Made by a program: the position numbers and the translations under genes
Notes under the pieces: generated by a model
What the model was told of the DNA's origin: nothing
The model's input: the letters and a program-made list of their open reading frames with translations, nothing else
Databases searched by the model: none
Assembly: GCA_963840835.1 (NCBI GenBank)
Contig: CAWJAM010000001.1
Coordinates: 62,001 to 126,000, forward strand
Source: Rubrobacter_D sp963840835
Lineage (GTDB): Bacteria > Actinomycetota > Rubrobacteria > Rubrobacterales > Rubrobacteraceae
DNA: 64,000 bases
Direction: 5' to 3'
Part shown: positions 48,972 to 57,486 of the stretch, in pieces
Numbering within the stretch: position 1 is the first letter of the stretch
How the letters are laid out: every line of letters starts with the position of its first letter

Positions 48972-49664
48972 CTATTCTAGGAGACCCGAATCTTTCGCCT
49001 TCGAGACGGCCTCGGCTCGGGAGTGGACCCCGAGCTTGCGGTAGACGCTCGCCACGTGGGCCTTGACGGTCCCCTGGGCGATGAAGAGCTCATGGGAGAT
49101 CTCCTTGTTGGTGCGCCCGGCGGCCAGGAGCGCCAGAACCGCAAGCTCCCGCTCGCTCAAGGGTTCCTCCAGAGGCTCGGGCGGAGTTGGTGCCAGTGGA
49201 CCATCTTCGTTGGTGGCTTCTGAAGGCCGGTCAGTGAGCGTGAGGCGGTCGCCTTCGCGCAGGTCATACGCAATGGCCCCATCCCTGACCCCGGCCTCGA
49301 TATGGCCCTCGCGCGCGAGCCTCTCCAGCCTCTTCGCGGCCTCGGCGGCCGTGAGCGAGGTGAGCATCGCCGCCGCGGTAGGCGTCAGCTCGCCGTACTC
49401 GCGCAGAGCGCCGAGCAGCTCCCGCTCGGATCTCCCCGTGTCAACGGCGGCTCCCCTGTCCGAGGCCCAACCGCGCACCGCCACAAGGGCGAGGGGCGCC
49501 GCTATCCCGAAGAGGGGAACCAGCCACCAGAGGTTCGTGACGTCAGCGAGGCCGCCCGCGGAGAAGGCGAGCACGATCAGGCCCCACGCAAACAGGGCGA
49601 CCAGCGTGCCCTTCCCGAAAAGGGGGACGCTAGTGGGGCGCTCTCGCGGACCTTCCGTGGTCAT
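48972..49664 (-). CDS. Membrane-anchored LuxR-type transcriptional regulator
   Basis: 230 aa with an unusual order: two TM helices at about 20-38 and 44-62 (GTLVALFAWGLIVLAFSAGGL, WWLVPLFGIAAPLALVAV), a winged-helix-like segment (LLGALREYGELTPTAAAML, RLERLAREGHIEAGVRDG), an acidic/Pro linker and a C-terminal LuxR HTH (LSERELAVLALLAAGRTNKE, ISHELFIAQGTVKAHVASVY). No receiver domain. It could act as a membrane-tethered regulator of the CPBP gene immediately downstream. ATG 49664. Confidence 0.85.
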   Translation of the reverse strand: MTTEGPRERPTSVPLFGKGTLVALFAWGLIVLAFSAGGLADVTNLWWLVPLFGIAAPLALVAVRGWASDRGAAVDTGRSERELLGALREYGELTPTAAAMLTSLTAAEAAKRLERLAREGHIEAGVRDGAIAYDLREGDRLTLTDRPSEATNEDGPLAPTPPEPLEEPLSERELAVLALLAAGRTNKEISHELFIAQGTVKAHVASVYRKLGVHSRAEAVSKAKDSGLLE

Positions 49665-49744
49665 ATACTGGATGATACCAGCGACATTCGGTGGCTACAG
49701 GCCGCAGGTATCAGGCGTCAGCAGTCGTATCGATCCCAGACGAA

Positions 49745-49842
49745 ACCAAAAAGCAGAAATGCTGGATTCCTGACAAGCGAGGCCGCAGGCCGAAGCGTGC
49801 TGACATGCTGACAAGCGGAGGCGAAGCCGGAGCGTGCTGAGA
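49745..49842 (+). repeat. Variable-arm hairpin array (2-3 units)
   Basis: Lead-in CGAAACCAAAAAGCAGAAATGC, then units with GAGGCCGCAGGCCGAAGC and GGAGGCGAAGCCGGAGC centres and GACAAGCG/GCGTGCT edges, with an extra GACATGCT word between. It ends next to the stop of the 149-aa gene on the minus strand. Confidence 0.85.
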
Positions 49843-49844
49843 CG

Positions 49845-50294
49845 CTAGTCTCCGTTGGCGGCCTCGACAATTTCCTCCAGGGCCGAGCCTGCGACGATGT
49901 TTTCGAGGCCGCGGATCACGACCCCTGAGTCCTCGACGTAGTCAGCGTAGCCCTCGTCGGCGCGCGAGCGGCGGTGGAGGCTTTCGAGGATGCGCCCCAG
50001 GCGGTTTATGCCCCACTCCGTGTACTCGTCCCTGTAGAGGGCGACCCGCACGATGGCATCGACGCTCAAGGGGTCGAGGTTGCCGCGCTCTATGGTGGTA
50101 AACACGTAGTCGTACTGCTCCAGGATACCGTCGACGATGGGGCGCACGTCAGGCATCTCGTCTACCTCGAACATAAAGACGTAGGTTCCTGCGATGATCT
50201 GGAGTGCCTTGTCCTGGTGATCGTAGCCCTCGTGAGAGTAAGCTTGTATTACTTCGAACAGCTCTGAAAACTTCCCCTTGTCAAGCTCCGTCAT
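49845..50294 (-). CDS. Hypothetical soluble protein (149 aa)
   Basis: Acidic, all-helical-looking protein: FSELFEVIQAYSHEGYDHQD, VRPIVDGILEQYDYVFTTIE, INRLGRILESLHRRSRAD and ENIVAGSALEEIVEAANGD. No metal, nucleotide or membrane motif. ATG start at 50294 with SD GGAGGGGTG just upstream. I do not recognise the family. It stands alone between repeat DNA and a divergent gene. Confidence 0.7.
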   Translation of the reverse strand: MTELDKGKFSELFEVIQAYSHEGYDHQDKALQIIAGTYVFMFEVDEMPDVRPIVDGILEQYDYVFTTIERGNLDPLSVDAIVRVALYRDEYTEWGINRLGRILESLHRRSRADEGYADYVEDSGVVIRGLENIVAGSALEEIVEAANGD

Positions 50295-50399
50295 GTTCCA
50301 CCCCTCCGCGATCGCCTGCCGGGCATTCTAACCGCGCGGCGTCCTCGCCCGCCATAAGCGGGCGGCAAGAATCTTTGCCAAAAAACAATGCGGTCCCCT

Positions 50400-50428
50400 T
50401 TGAAACCGCCCGGGCACCCTGATAGATT
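50400..50428 (+). promoter_or_regulatory. Promoter of the 289-aa gene, probable leaderless transcript
   Basis: TTGAAA (50400-50405), 17-nt spacer, TAGATT (50423-50428), 8 nt before GTG 50437. No SD is present. Spacing places the transcript start at the GTG, so the mRNA is probably leaderless. Confidence 0.6.
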
Positions 50429-50436
50429 CAACGGCC

Positions 50437-51306
50437 GTGAGTGCGAATAGCGCAAGTTCGATAGTAACTACGTCCCAGGTCATGTCGGCCGGGCTCGCGG
50501 CCACGGTGGCGGCTCTCGTGACCTCCCGCTTCGGGGTGGCTGGCACGCTGCTCGGCGCCGCCCTGACGGCCATGATCATCACCGGCGGGTCGGCGATCCT
50601 TAGGGCCTACCTCGAGTCGCTCTCGGGCCGCGTGCGCGAGGTGCCGACGAAGCTCCGCTCGCGTCGCGATCGGAAGACCGGGCGTGCCGATAGCACCATG
50701 CCGGGACGGTCCGACCTCAAGGACAACTTCGTGGGCAGGATGCGGGCGGCCCTCGGTTGGTTCTCGCACCTGCCGACCCTCCGAAGGAGATCCATCCTCA
50801 TGAAGGGGCTTGTGGCCGCCGCGGTGGCGCTCGTGCTGTCTCTGGCCCTCGTGTGGGGGGCCGAGAAGGCCATCGGCAACAGCCTCTCTTGTGGCCTATG
50901 GTCAAAGTGCCCTTACGGCGCAGTCCCCGGCATCCACCCGATGGGCTACGGTGGCACGGGCGCGGGCTCCTCCCTCACCGGCGGCGCGGTCAACGCCGGC
51001 GATAGGCCGGGCCTGGTAGACCGCGTGCGGCAGAACCGCAACCCGTTCGGGGACGGCAGGCCCGTCTTCGGAAACCCGGGTGGCGGCGCCGCACCATCGG
51101 CCTCCCCCGCCGCTTCACCGGAGCCCGCACCTTCACCAGAGCCCGCACCTTCACCGGAGCCCGCCGCTTCACCAGAGCCCGCCGCTTCACCAGAGCCCCG
51201 CGGCCGGACGGCAGGCCGCCCCATCCAGCGCCTCGCCGGCAGCCGGCCCGTAACGGCCTCTCTTACAGCCCTTGCCAACCAAGCACGGCTTAGCGTAAAC
51301 ATCTAA
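50437..51306 (+). CDS. Membrane protein with Pro-rich SPEPA repeat tail
   Basis: 289 aa. Residues 5-60 form one or two hydrophobic helices (AGLAATVAALVTSRFGVAGT, LLGAALTAMIITGGSAIL), a basic loop follows, then a second TM (MKGLVAAAVALVLSLALVWGAE). The segment SLSCGLWSKCPYG contains two Cys. Residues about 225-255 are five copies of a PASPEPA/PSPEPA unit from an 18-bp DNA repeat (51113-51200). The topology suggests a short cytoplasmic part and an extended outer tail reaching into the wall. GTG start, no SD, leaderless promoter. Function unknown. Confidence 0.75.
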   Translation: MSANSASSIVTTSQVMSAGLAATVAALVTSRFGVAGTLLGAALTAMIITGGSAILRAYLESLSGRVREVPTKLRSRRDRKTGRADSTMPGRSDLKDNFVGRMRAALGWFSHLPTLRRRSILMKGLVAAAVALVLSLALVWGAEKAIGNSLSCGLWSKCPYGAVPGIHPMGYGGTGAGSSLTGGAVNAGDRPGLVDRVRQNRNPFGDGRPVFGNPGGGAAPSASPAASPEPAPSPEPAPSPEPAASPEPAASPEPRGRTAGRPIQRLAGSRPVTASLTALANQARLSVNI

Positions 51307-51370
51307 AATGATCCCTGAGTAACAGCTTGCGGGTCCGGCTCGCGAGCCAGAAACGGGAAAGGGGCGCGTA

Positions 51371-52870
51371 ATGGGGATAATGCGGACCAAGTCCATCGAG
51401 CAATCCATCCAGGATACCGAAGACCCGGAGTTCAAGCTAAACAAGGCGTTAGGTCCCCTGGACCTTACCGTCTTCGGCATCGGCGTGATCATCGGCACGG
51501 GCCTCTTCGTTCTGACCGGCGAGGCGGCGGCCGGGTACGCGGGGCCAGCCATAGCCCTCTCCTACGTCGTCGCCGGAGTCGCCTGCGCCCTGGCCGCGCT
51601 CTGCTACGCTGAGTTCGCCTCCACCGTGCCCGTCGCCGGGAGCGCCTACACGTTCTCCTACGCCGCCCTCGGGGAGTTCGTGGCCTGGCTCATAGGGTGG
51701 GACCTGATCCTGGAGTTCACCCTGGGCGCCGCCACGGTTGCCAAGGGCTGGTCCGGCTACCTGGTAGCCGTCATGGAGCTCATAGGCGTAACGGTCCCAC
51801 CTTCGCTCTACGCCGCGACGGAGGGGTTCTCCCACGACTTCATCGCGGTGTTCGTGATCGTCGCGGTGACGGCCATCCTGGTGATAGGGATCAAGCTCAG
51901 CTCCCAGTTCAACCAGGTCATCACGGCGATAAAGATCCTCGTGACGATCTTCATCATCGGCTTCGGGGTGTGGTTCATCGACGCCGCGAACCTGACGCCG
52001 TTCATTCCGGCGCCGGCGCCCGCGGCGGGCGGATACGGCAGCGCCCTCGACGCGTACCTCCTTCCGAGCATCCTGGGTATAGACACCATCTACGGCGTGA
52101 CAGGCATCTTCACCGGGGCCGCCCTGGTCTTCTTCGCCTACATCGGCTTCGACATAGTCGCCACCACCTCAGAAGAGGCGCGCAACCCCCAGCGGGACAT
52201 CCCCATAGGCATCTTCGCCTCGCTCGGGATCTGCACGGTCCTCTACATACTGGCCTCCGTAGTCTTTACGGGGCTCGTGCCTTACGATACGCTGGCCACC
52301 GCCGCCCCGGCTGCCACCGCTCTTGCGGCGACGCCCTTCCCGGCCGCGGAGTTCGTGGTCTCACTGGCGATACTCGTCGGCCTTACGGTGGTCTGTATGA
52401 TCCTGATCCTCGGCCAGAGCCGGGTGGCCTTCGCCATGAGCCGGGATAACCTCCTGCCGCGGTGGTTCTCGAAGGTACACCCGAGCTTCCGGACCCCCTA
52501 CAGGATCACCATAATCACGGGCATTGCCTCCGCCATCCTGACGTTCGCCCTGCCCCTGACTACCCTCGGGGAGCTGGTGAACATCGGCACGCTGGCGGCC
52601 TTCGTGCTCGTCTCCCTCGGGGTCCTCGTGCTCAGGCGGACCCAGCCGGACCTCCCAAGGGCGTTTACGACACCATGGGTGCCCGCTGTGCCGATAGCGG
52701 CGGCCCTGCTCTGCCTGTTCGTCATGGGCTTCCTGACCATCGGCACCTGGCTCAGGTTCCTGGTCTGGATGGCCCTCGGCATCGTCATCTACTTCGCCTA
52801 CAGCAGGAGCCACAGCCGCCTCGGCCGGGATCAGGACTCCTCGACCGGCACGAGCCCGACCGACGCCTGA
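51371..52870 (+). CDS. APC superfamily amino acid permease
   Basis: 499 aa with twelve predicted TM helices and 14-helix-like length. FGIGVIIGTGLFVLTGEAAA is the TM1 Gly-rich substrate site, FASTVPVAGSAYTFSYAALGE the TM3 segment and YIGFDIVATTSEEARNPQRDIP the TM6-7 cationic amino acid transporter (CAT) signature, so cationic amino acids are likely. ATG has SD AAAGGGG. The C-terminus is Ser/Arg-rich. Monocistronic: the next gene starts 117 bp away. Confidence 0.93.
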   Translation: MGIMRTKSIEQSIQDTEDPEFKLNKALGPLDLTVFGIGVIIGTGLFVLTGEAAAGYAGPAIALSYVVAGVACALAALCYAEFASTVPVAGSAYTFSYAALGEFVAWLIGWDLILEFTLGAATVAKGWSGYLVAVMELIGVTVPPSLYAATEGFSHDFIAVFVIVAVTAILVIGIKLSSQFNQVITAIKILVTIFIIGFGVWFIDAANLTPFIPAPAPAAGGYGSALDAYLLPSILGIDTIYGVTGIFTGAALVFFAYIGFDIVATTSEEARNPQRDIPIGIFASLGICTVLYILASVVFTGLVPYDTLATAAPAATALAATPFPAAEFVVSLAILVGLTVVCMILILGQSRVAFAMSRDNLLPRWFSKVHPSFRTPYRITIITGIASAILTFALPLTTLGELVNIGTLAAFVLVSLGVLVLRRTQPDLPRAFTTPWVPAVPIAAALLCLFVMGFLTIGTWLRFLVWMALGIVIYFAYSRSHSRLGRDQDSSTGTSPTDA

Positions 52871-52987
52871 ACGCCGGGCGGATCTGCGCCGGGCTGCCCG
52901 GCGCAGGTCCTTCTTTCGCGGCGCCGGACGGGATGTGTAGCGGTTCGCTCCGAAGGGAACGCGAAGGGGTAGAATTAGCTGATCTTG

Positions 52988-54472
52988 ATGACCTCCGAGA
53001 ACAATGCCCCTAAACCTGCTCTGCTCCTCGTGCTTGACGGTATCCGGCCCGACGTGCTGCGGGCAGCCATCCGGGGCGGGGAAGTGCCGAACCTGGGAGC
53101 CCTCGCGGAGAGGGGAGAGGCGGTCTGGGATGCGGTCTCGGTCTTTCCGAGCATAACTCCCGCGGCGACGGCCGCGATAGCGACGGGGGAGGCGCCAGCC
53201 AAGAGCGGCATCGTTGGTCACGCCTGGTACGACGAGGACGAGCGGCGGGTCGTCGTCTACGGCGCCATGACGGAGACCGTGATGGCGAGCGGTCCGATCA
53301 AGGTCTTCCACAACAACGTGTGGCGGATGAACCGCGACGATTTGCACGCGGCCACCCTCTTCGAGGCCCTGCACGACCGCGGTTTCGACGGCGCGTGCGT
53401 GAACTTCCCCGTCAGGCGCGGGCCGCACACGCATCCGATCCGGATGAGGACCGTGGAAGGTTATTTGAAGGGCGGCCGCTACCTCGGGCCCTCCGTGGAA
53501 GGCCCGAAGGAATACTTTATGGGCGACCTCTTCTACAGCCGCGACACCGGTTTCAGCGGGCGCAAGGCCAACGGCGGCGTCCTCCGCTCCGTCGGCATCA
53601 ACGACGACTACGCGGCAAGGGTGGGGGCCATGCTGCTCAAGGACAAGGCCGCGCCCTTCAACCTCGTCTACTTCTTCAAGGGCGACTCCATCGCCCACCA
53701 CCACGGCCTGGCGGCCCAGCGTGATTGGCTCACGACGGCCGAAGAGTATGTGGCCAGGATCTTCGCGGCCGGTGGCGGGGTAGACCAGGTGCTCGAGGAC
53801 TACGCCGTCCTCGCCCTCTCGGATCACGGGCACGCGCCACTCCTCCCCAAGAACCGATACGTGGATCTGCGCATGATCCCTGGCCATACAGTCGCTTCCG
53901 GGGTGAAAGCCCGCTTCGGCAACGGCGCTACTGTCGTTGTCGTCCCCAACGGACGTTCGGCGCTCCTTTACCTTCGCAATGTCGTGGAGCTTGGATCTGT
54001 GGTCGATCAACTCGCCGGTCGCCGCGGCGTCGACCTCGCAGCCTGGAAAGCGGGAGACTGGGCTACCGTCCGCCGGCTCGGGCGCGAAGTCCGTTTCAGG
54101 CCAGGGTCGGGACCAGAGGACCCGTTCGGAAGATCCTGGGACCTGGAAGGCGACCCGCTCGCCCTTGACATCGACGTCTCAGATGGACTCTTACGTTACG
54201 GTGAGTACCCCGACGCGTTGGAGCGGCTGTGGGGGTGTCTGCGCTCGCCGAGGTGCGGGGACGTGGTTCTCTCGGCGACGCCGGGGTATACGTTCGGGGA
54301 GATCTCCGGCGGATACCACACGGCCAGCGATCACGGCTCGCTTCACGCCAGCGACTCAAATGTGTTCGTGTTGGCCAGCGGCGTGCCCGCGCCGCGCAGG
54401 ATCACAGACGTGGCCCCGACGCTCCTCTCTCACTTCGGCGCCGAAAGGGTCGCTGCGGACAGTGTCCCCTAG
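52988..54472 (+). CDS. Alkaline phosphatase-superfamily phosphodiesterase (NPP type)
   Basis: 494 aa without a signal peptide. LLLVLDGIRPDVLRAA holds the first metal-binding Asp, FPSITPAATAAIATGEAP the nucleophile Thr, ALSDHGHAP and later YHTASDHGS the metal His/Asp pairs. It resembles nucleotide pyrophosphatase/phosphodiesterases or GPI-transferase-like enzymes; the natural substrate is not clear. ATG 52988 is chosen; TTG 52985 directly precedes it. The stop overlaps the following membrane gene by 11 bp, so they are co-translated. Confidence 0.88.
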   Translation: MTSENNAPKPALLLVLDGIRPDVLRAAIRGGEVPNLGALAERGEAVWDAVSVFPSITPAATAAIATGEAPAKSGIVGHAWYDEDERRVVVYGAMTETVMASGPIKVFHNNVWRMNRDDLHAATLFEALHDRGFDGACVNFPVRRGPHTHPIRMRTVEGYLKGGRYLGPSVEGPKEYFMGDLFYSRDTGFSGRKANGGVLRSVGINDDYAARVGAMLLKDKAAPFNLVYFFKGDSIAHHHGLAAQRDWLTTAEEYVARIFAAGGGVDQVLEDYAVLALSDHGHAPLLPKNRYVDLRMIPGHTVASGVKARFGNGATVVVVPNGRSALLYLRNVVELGSVVDQLAGRRGVDLAAWKAGDWATVRRLGREVRFRPGSGPEDPFGRSWDLEGDPLALDIDVSDGLLRYGEYPDALERLWGCLRSPRCGDVVLSATPGYTFGEISGGYHTASDHGSLHASDSNVFVLASGVPAPRRITDVAPTLLSHFGAERVAADSVP

Positions 54473-55208
54473 GGACAACGGTTCCTCCGCGCCGGAGGAG
54501 CGTACGGGGCTCAGGCCGAGTTACCGGCGGGCGTTCGGGTGCGTCACCTGGATGTACATGGGGATGCTCGTCTTCCTCCTGGCCAACTTCCTCCTCGTGC
54601 TGCCGTCCAGGTACCTCGGCGGCGGGGTCCTCTACGGCTTCCTGCCACCCAGGCTCGCTTTACTCGGCACTTTCCTGATCCTGCCAGGCATGGCGCTCGC
54701 CGCCGTGCTCGGGGCCCGTACCTTCAGGACACCCCGAAAGCGGGGGATCCGCGTGGGGGCCGCCGTGGGGGCCCTCATCGGTTACAGTGGCTTCTTCGGC
54801 CTGGAGTGGCTCGCCACCGCCTTCGGGCTCGAGAGGCGAGATCAGGCATTCCGGACGGTCCTCTTCCCCGATCTCGGAGGTACCCTCGCCTTCTACGCAT
54901 TCGTCCCGCTCACGCTGGTTGCGACCGTACTCGTAATCGTCGCCCTCTATAGCAAGAACGCGGACTTCGACCGCAGGAGCACTCTCTTCCTCGTGGGGGC
55001 TGTGCTCGCGGTGCTCGCGGGGCTCGGCGTCGTGGCGACGGACTTCGACCCTCTCGGTGTTATGGGGGCGATGATCTCGACCGCGGCTGGGGCCATCGGC
55101 GGCTACGTGAGCGGGGCCGGTTACGCCAGAGCCGGGGGGGACGACCTGATCCCACCCGGCGCCGAGATACGCCGCCGCGAATCCGCCCGCCGCCACAAGC
55201 CGCGCTGA
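54462..55208 (+). CDS. Multi-pass membrane protein coupled to the phosphodiesterase
   Basis: 248 aa with about six TM helices (MYMGMLVFLLANFLLVLPSR, LALLGTFLILPGMALAAVLG, VGAAVGALIGYSGFFGLEWL, FYAFVPLTLVATVLVIVALY, LFLVGAVLAVLAGLGVVATD, GAMISTAAGAIGGYVSGAGY). GTG 54462 overlaps the upstream gene by 11 bp. No family recognised. The tight coupling suggests that it works with the phosphodiesterase, perhaps as a lipid or glycan exporter, which is inference. Confidence 0.75.
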   Translation: MSPRDNGSSAPEERTGLRPSYRRAFGCVTWMYMGMLVFLLANFLLVLPSRYLGGGVLYGFLPPRLALLGTFLILPGMALAAVLGARTFRTPRKRGIRVGAAVGALIGYSGFFGLEWLATAFGLERRDQAFRTVLFPDLGGTLAFYAFVPLTLVATVLVIVALYSKNADFDRRSTLFLVGAVLAVLAGLGVVATDFDPLGVMGAMISTAAGAIGGYVSGAGYARAGGDDLIPPGAEIRRRESARRHKPR

Positions 55209-55232
55209 ACCGGAGCCCACGGCCCTTCGCGG

Positions 55233-55238
55233 TATAAT
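55233..55238 (+). promoter_or_regulatory. uvrC -10 element, probable leaderless transcript
   Basis: TATAAT in the context GCGGTATAATCC, 8 nt before ATG 55247, with no SD. This is the same arrangement and nearly the same sequence as upstream of polA. Confidence 0.65.
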
Positions 55239-55246
55239 CCATCCCG

Positions 55247-57085
55247 ATGTCTGAGAACGGTTATCCTGATAGATCCCACCTTCCCACCTCGCCTGGTGTC
55301 TATATCTTCAAGGACACCAAAGACAGCGTGATCTACGTCGGCAAGGCGAAGAACGTGCGCAGCAGGGTGGCGAACTACTTCACCCGCTCGGGCGACGGGC
55401 GCCCGAAGATAGCGGAGCTCAGGGAACGCGTCAGCCAGATAGATTTCATCGTCACGGAGAGCGAGACCGAGGCGCTGGTCCTTGAGGCCAACCTGATAAA
55501 ACGTTACAGGCCCCGCTTCAACGCCTCACTGAAAGACGACAAGAGCTACCCTTACATCGTAGTCACGACTGGGGACGAGTACCCCAGGGTCTTCGCCACG
55601 CGCGCGGCCCACGACTCGCGCCACCGCTACTTCGGGCCCTTCCCGAGCGCCGGCAGCGTCCACGCGACGCTCGACGTTCTCAACAAGACGTTCCCTTTCC
55701 GCAAGTGCCGCGGCCCCGAGCCGGGACGCAGGAGCGGGGTGCCCTGCCTCAACTACCACATCGGGCGATCGGTGGCGCCCTGCGTCGGGGCTGTCACGAA
55801 GGATGATTACGATAAGATTGTGGCTGACGTCATCGACTTCCTCGAAGGACGGGTGGGGGGTTTGATCCGGGACCGCGAAGAGGCCATGCGCGTGGCCTCT
55901 CGTGAGATGGACTTCGAGCGCGCCGCGAAGCTGCGCGACGAAGTCGCGGCCCTCTCCCACGTCCGCGACCGCCAGCAGGCCACCATCGCCTCTGAGGACT
56001 CTTTCGACGCCTTCGGGGCCCACGCGGAAGGCGAGACGGCCGGTGTGCAGGTCTTCGCCGTGCGCGAAGGGCAGATCGTGAACCGCGACTCCTTCCTCCT
56101 CGACAACTACGGCGAGTCGGCGGCCGAGGACGTGGCGCTCCAGTTCGTACCCCAGTACTACGGCACGGCGGCTGTCCCACGCGAAGTCCTCGTCCAGTCC
56201 GACGAGAGGGATGAGGAACTCGCGATGCTTGCCGAGCACCTCTCGGGCATGAGAGGAACGCGCGTCGAGGTGCGCCAGCCCAGGCGGGGGGACAAACGCC
56301 GCATCCTGGAGATGAGCGTGCGCAACGCGGAGCTTGGGCTAGAGCACGAGCGGGCGCTGGATGAGGCCAGGCGGGGCAGGGTCGCCTCAACGCTCGATAG
56401 GATCATGGAGGAGCTCGCGCTCCCCCAGCTTCCCGTCAGGATAGAGTGCTACGACATCTCCAACACCATGGGGACCAACTCCGTGGCCTCGATGGTCGTG
56501 TTCCAGGGTGGAAGGCCCGCCAAGGGCGAGTACCGGAGGTTCAGGATTCGTACCGTCGAGGGCGCCGACGACTTCTCCAGCATGGCCGAGGTCCTCAGAC
56601 GGCGCCTCCAGCGCCTCAAAGTGGGCGACGAGAAGTTCACGCCTGCACCTGACCTGATCCTGCTCGACGGCGGAAAGGGCCAGCTCTCCGCCGTCGTGCC
56701 CGTCCTCGAAGAGTTGAAGGTGGGCGACGAGTTACCGGACATCCCCCTGCGCTCGCTCGCCAAACGCGACGAGGAGGTATTCGAGCCAGGCCGTCCCGAA
56801 CCGGTCATCCTCGAGCGCAACTCGCCCGAGCTACACCTGCTCCAGCGCGTCCGCGACGAGGCGCACCGCTTCGCCAACACCTACCACCGCGAGCTGCGCG
56901 GACGCTCCATGACCGCCTCGGTTCTCGATGACCTCCCCGGCGTCGGCCCCGAACGCAAGAAAAAGATCCTCGCCCACTTCGGTACCCCCGAAGCCTTCCT
57001 TAACGCGTCACTCGAGGAACTCGAAGCCGTACCAGGACTCCCAGGAAGGGTCGCTCGCGAAGCCTACGCGAGAGTGCATAGGTAG
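55247..57085 (+). CDS. uvrC: UvrABC system protein C (dual incision nuclease)
   Basis: 612 aa. GIY-YIG nuclease domain at the N-terminus: SPGVYIFKDTKDSVIYVGKAKNVRSRVANYF; UVR domain AMRVASREMDFERAAKLRDEVAAL for UvrB contact; RNase-H-like C-terminal nuclease: RIECYDISNTMGTNSVASMV and LILLDGGKGQLSAV (catalytic Asp residues); helix-hairpin-helix LDDLPGVGPERKKKILAHFG near 570. The gene begins the conserved uvrC-rapZ-yvcK-whiA run. Confidence 0.98.
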   Translation: MSENGYPDRSHLPTSPGVYIFKDTKDSVIYVGKAKNVRSRVANYFTRSGDGRPKIAELRERVSQIDFIVTESETEALVLEANLIKRYRPRFNASLKDDKSYPYIVVTTGDEYPRVFATRAAHDSRHRYFGPFPSAGSVHATLDVLNKTFPFRKCRGPEPGRRSGVPCLNYHIGRSVAPCVGAVTKDDYDKIVADVIDFLEGRVGGLIRDREEAMRVASREMDFERAAKLRDEVAALSHVRDRQQATIASEDSFDAFGAHAEGETAGVQVFAVREGQIVNRDSFLLDNYGESAAEDVALQFVPQYYGTAAVPREVLVQSDERDEELAMLAEHLSGMRGTRVEVRQPRRGDKRRILEMSVRNAELGLEHERALDEARRGRVASTLDRIMEELALPQLPVRIECYDISNTMGTNSVASMVVFQGGRPAKGEYRRFRIRTVEGADDFSSMAEVLRRRLQRLKVGDEKFTPAPDLILLDGGKGQLSAVVPVLEELKVGDELPDIPLRSLAKRDEEVFEPGRPEPVILERNSPELHLLQRVRDEAHRFANTYHRELRGRSMTASVLDDLPGVGPERKKKILAHFGTPEAFLNASLEELEAVPGLPGRVAREAYARVHR

Positions 57086-57435
57086 CACGCTCCGGCCTGC
57101 GGCCTCCGCTTGTCAGCACGCTACGCGCTTCGCGCTCCGCTTGTCGGCACGCTCAGGCTGACGCCTTCGCTTGTCAGCCCGGCGCCTCCCTCCGGTCGGC
57201 GCCTTGTCAGGAAGTCGTCTGGGGCGCGGCTACGAGCGTAGAACCCTACCGCCGTGGAAGGCGATTCTCTCGCGCAGCAGAGCCGGGCCTGAACCAAAAA
57301 GCTGAAAGCGAGGCCGAAGGCCAAAGCGTTGCTGACAAGCGAGGGCCGTAAGGCCCGCAGCGTGCCGACAAGCGTAGGCCGCAGGCCGAAGCGTGCTGAC
57401 AAGCGGAGGCCGTAGGCCGAAGCGTGCTGGTTGCA
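57084..57435. repeat. Composite element copy 3: inverted hairpin arrays around a core (core on +)
   Basis: Left array in minus orientation (CGGCCTGCGGCCTCCGCTTG, GCGCTTCGCGCTCCGCTTG, AGGCTGACGCCTTCGCTTG), core at 57206-57309 (GTCAGGAAGTCGTCT ... CCAAAAAGCTGAAAG), right array in plus orientation with GAGGGCCGTAAGGCCC, TAGGCCGCAGGCC and GGAGGCCGTAGGCC units. It directly touches the uvrC stop and accounts for nearly all of the 400-bp gap before rapZ. The remaining 50 bp may hold the rapZ promoter (TTTACT 57475-57480). Confidence 0.88.
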
Positions 57436-57486
57436 TGCAGAGACGCGTGGTGCTAATCTCGACTTCCGAGATGGTTTACTCATCCC

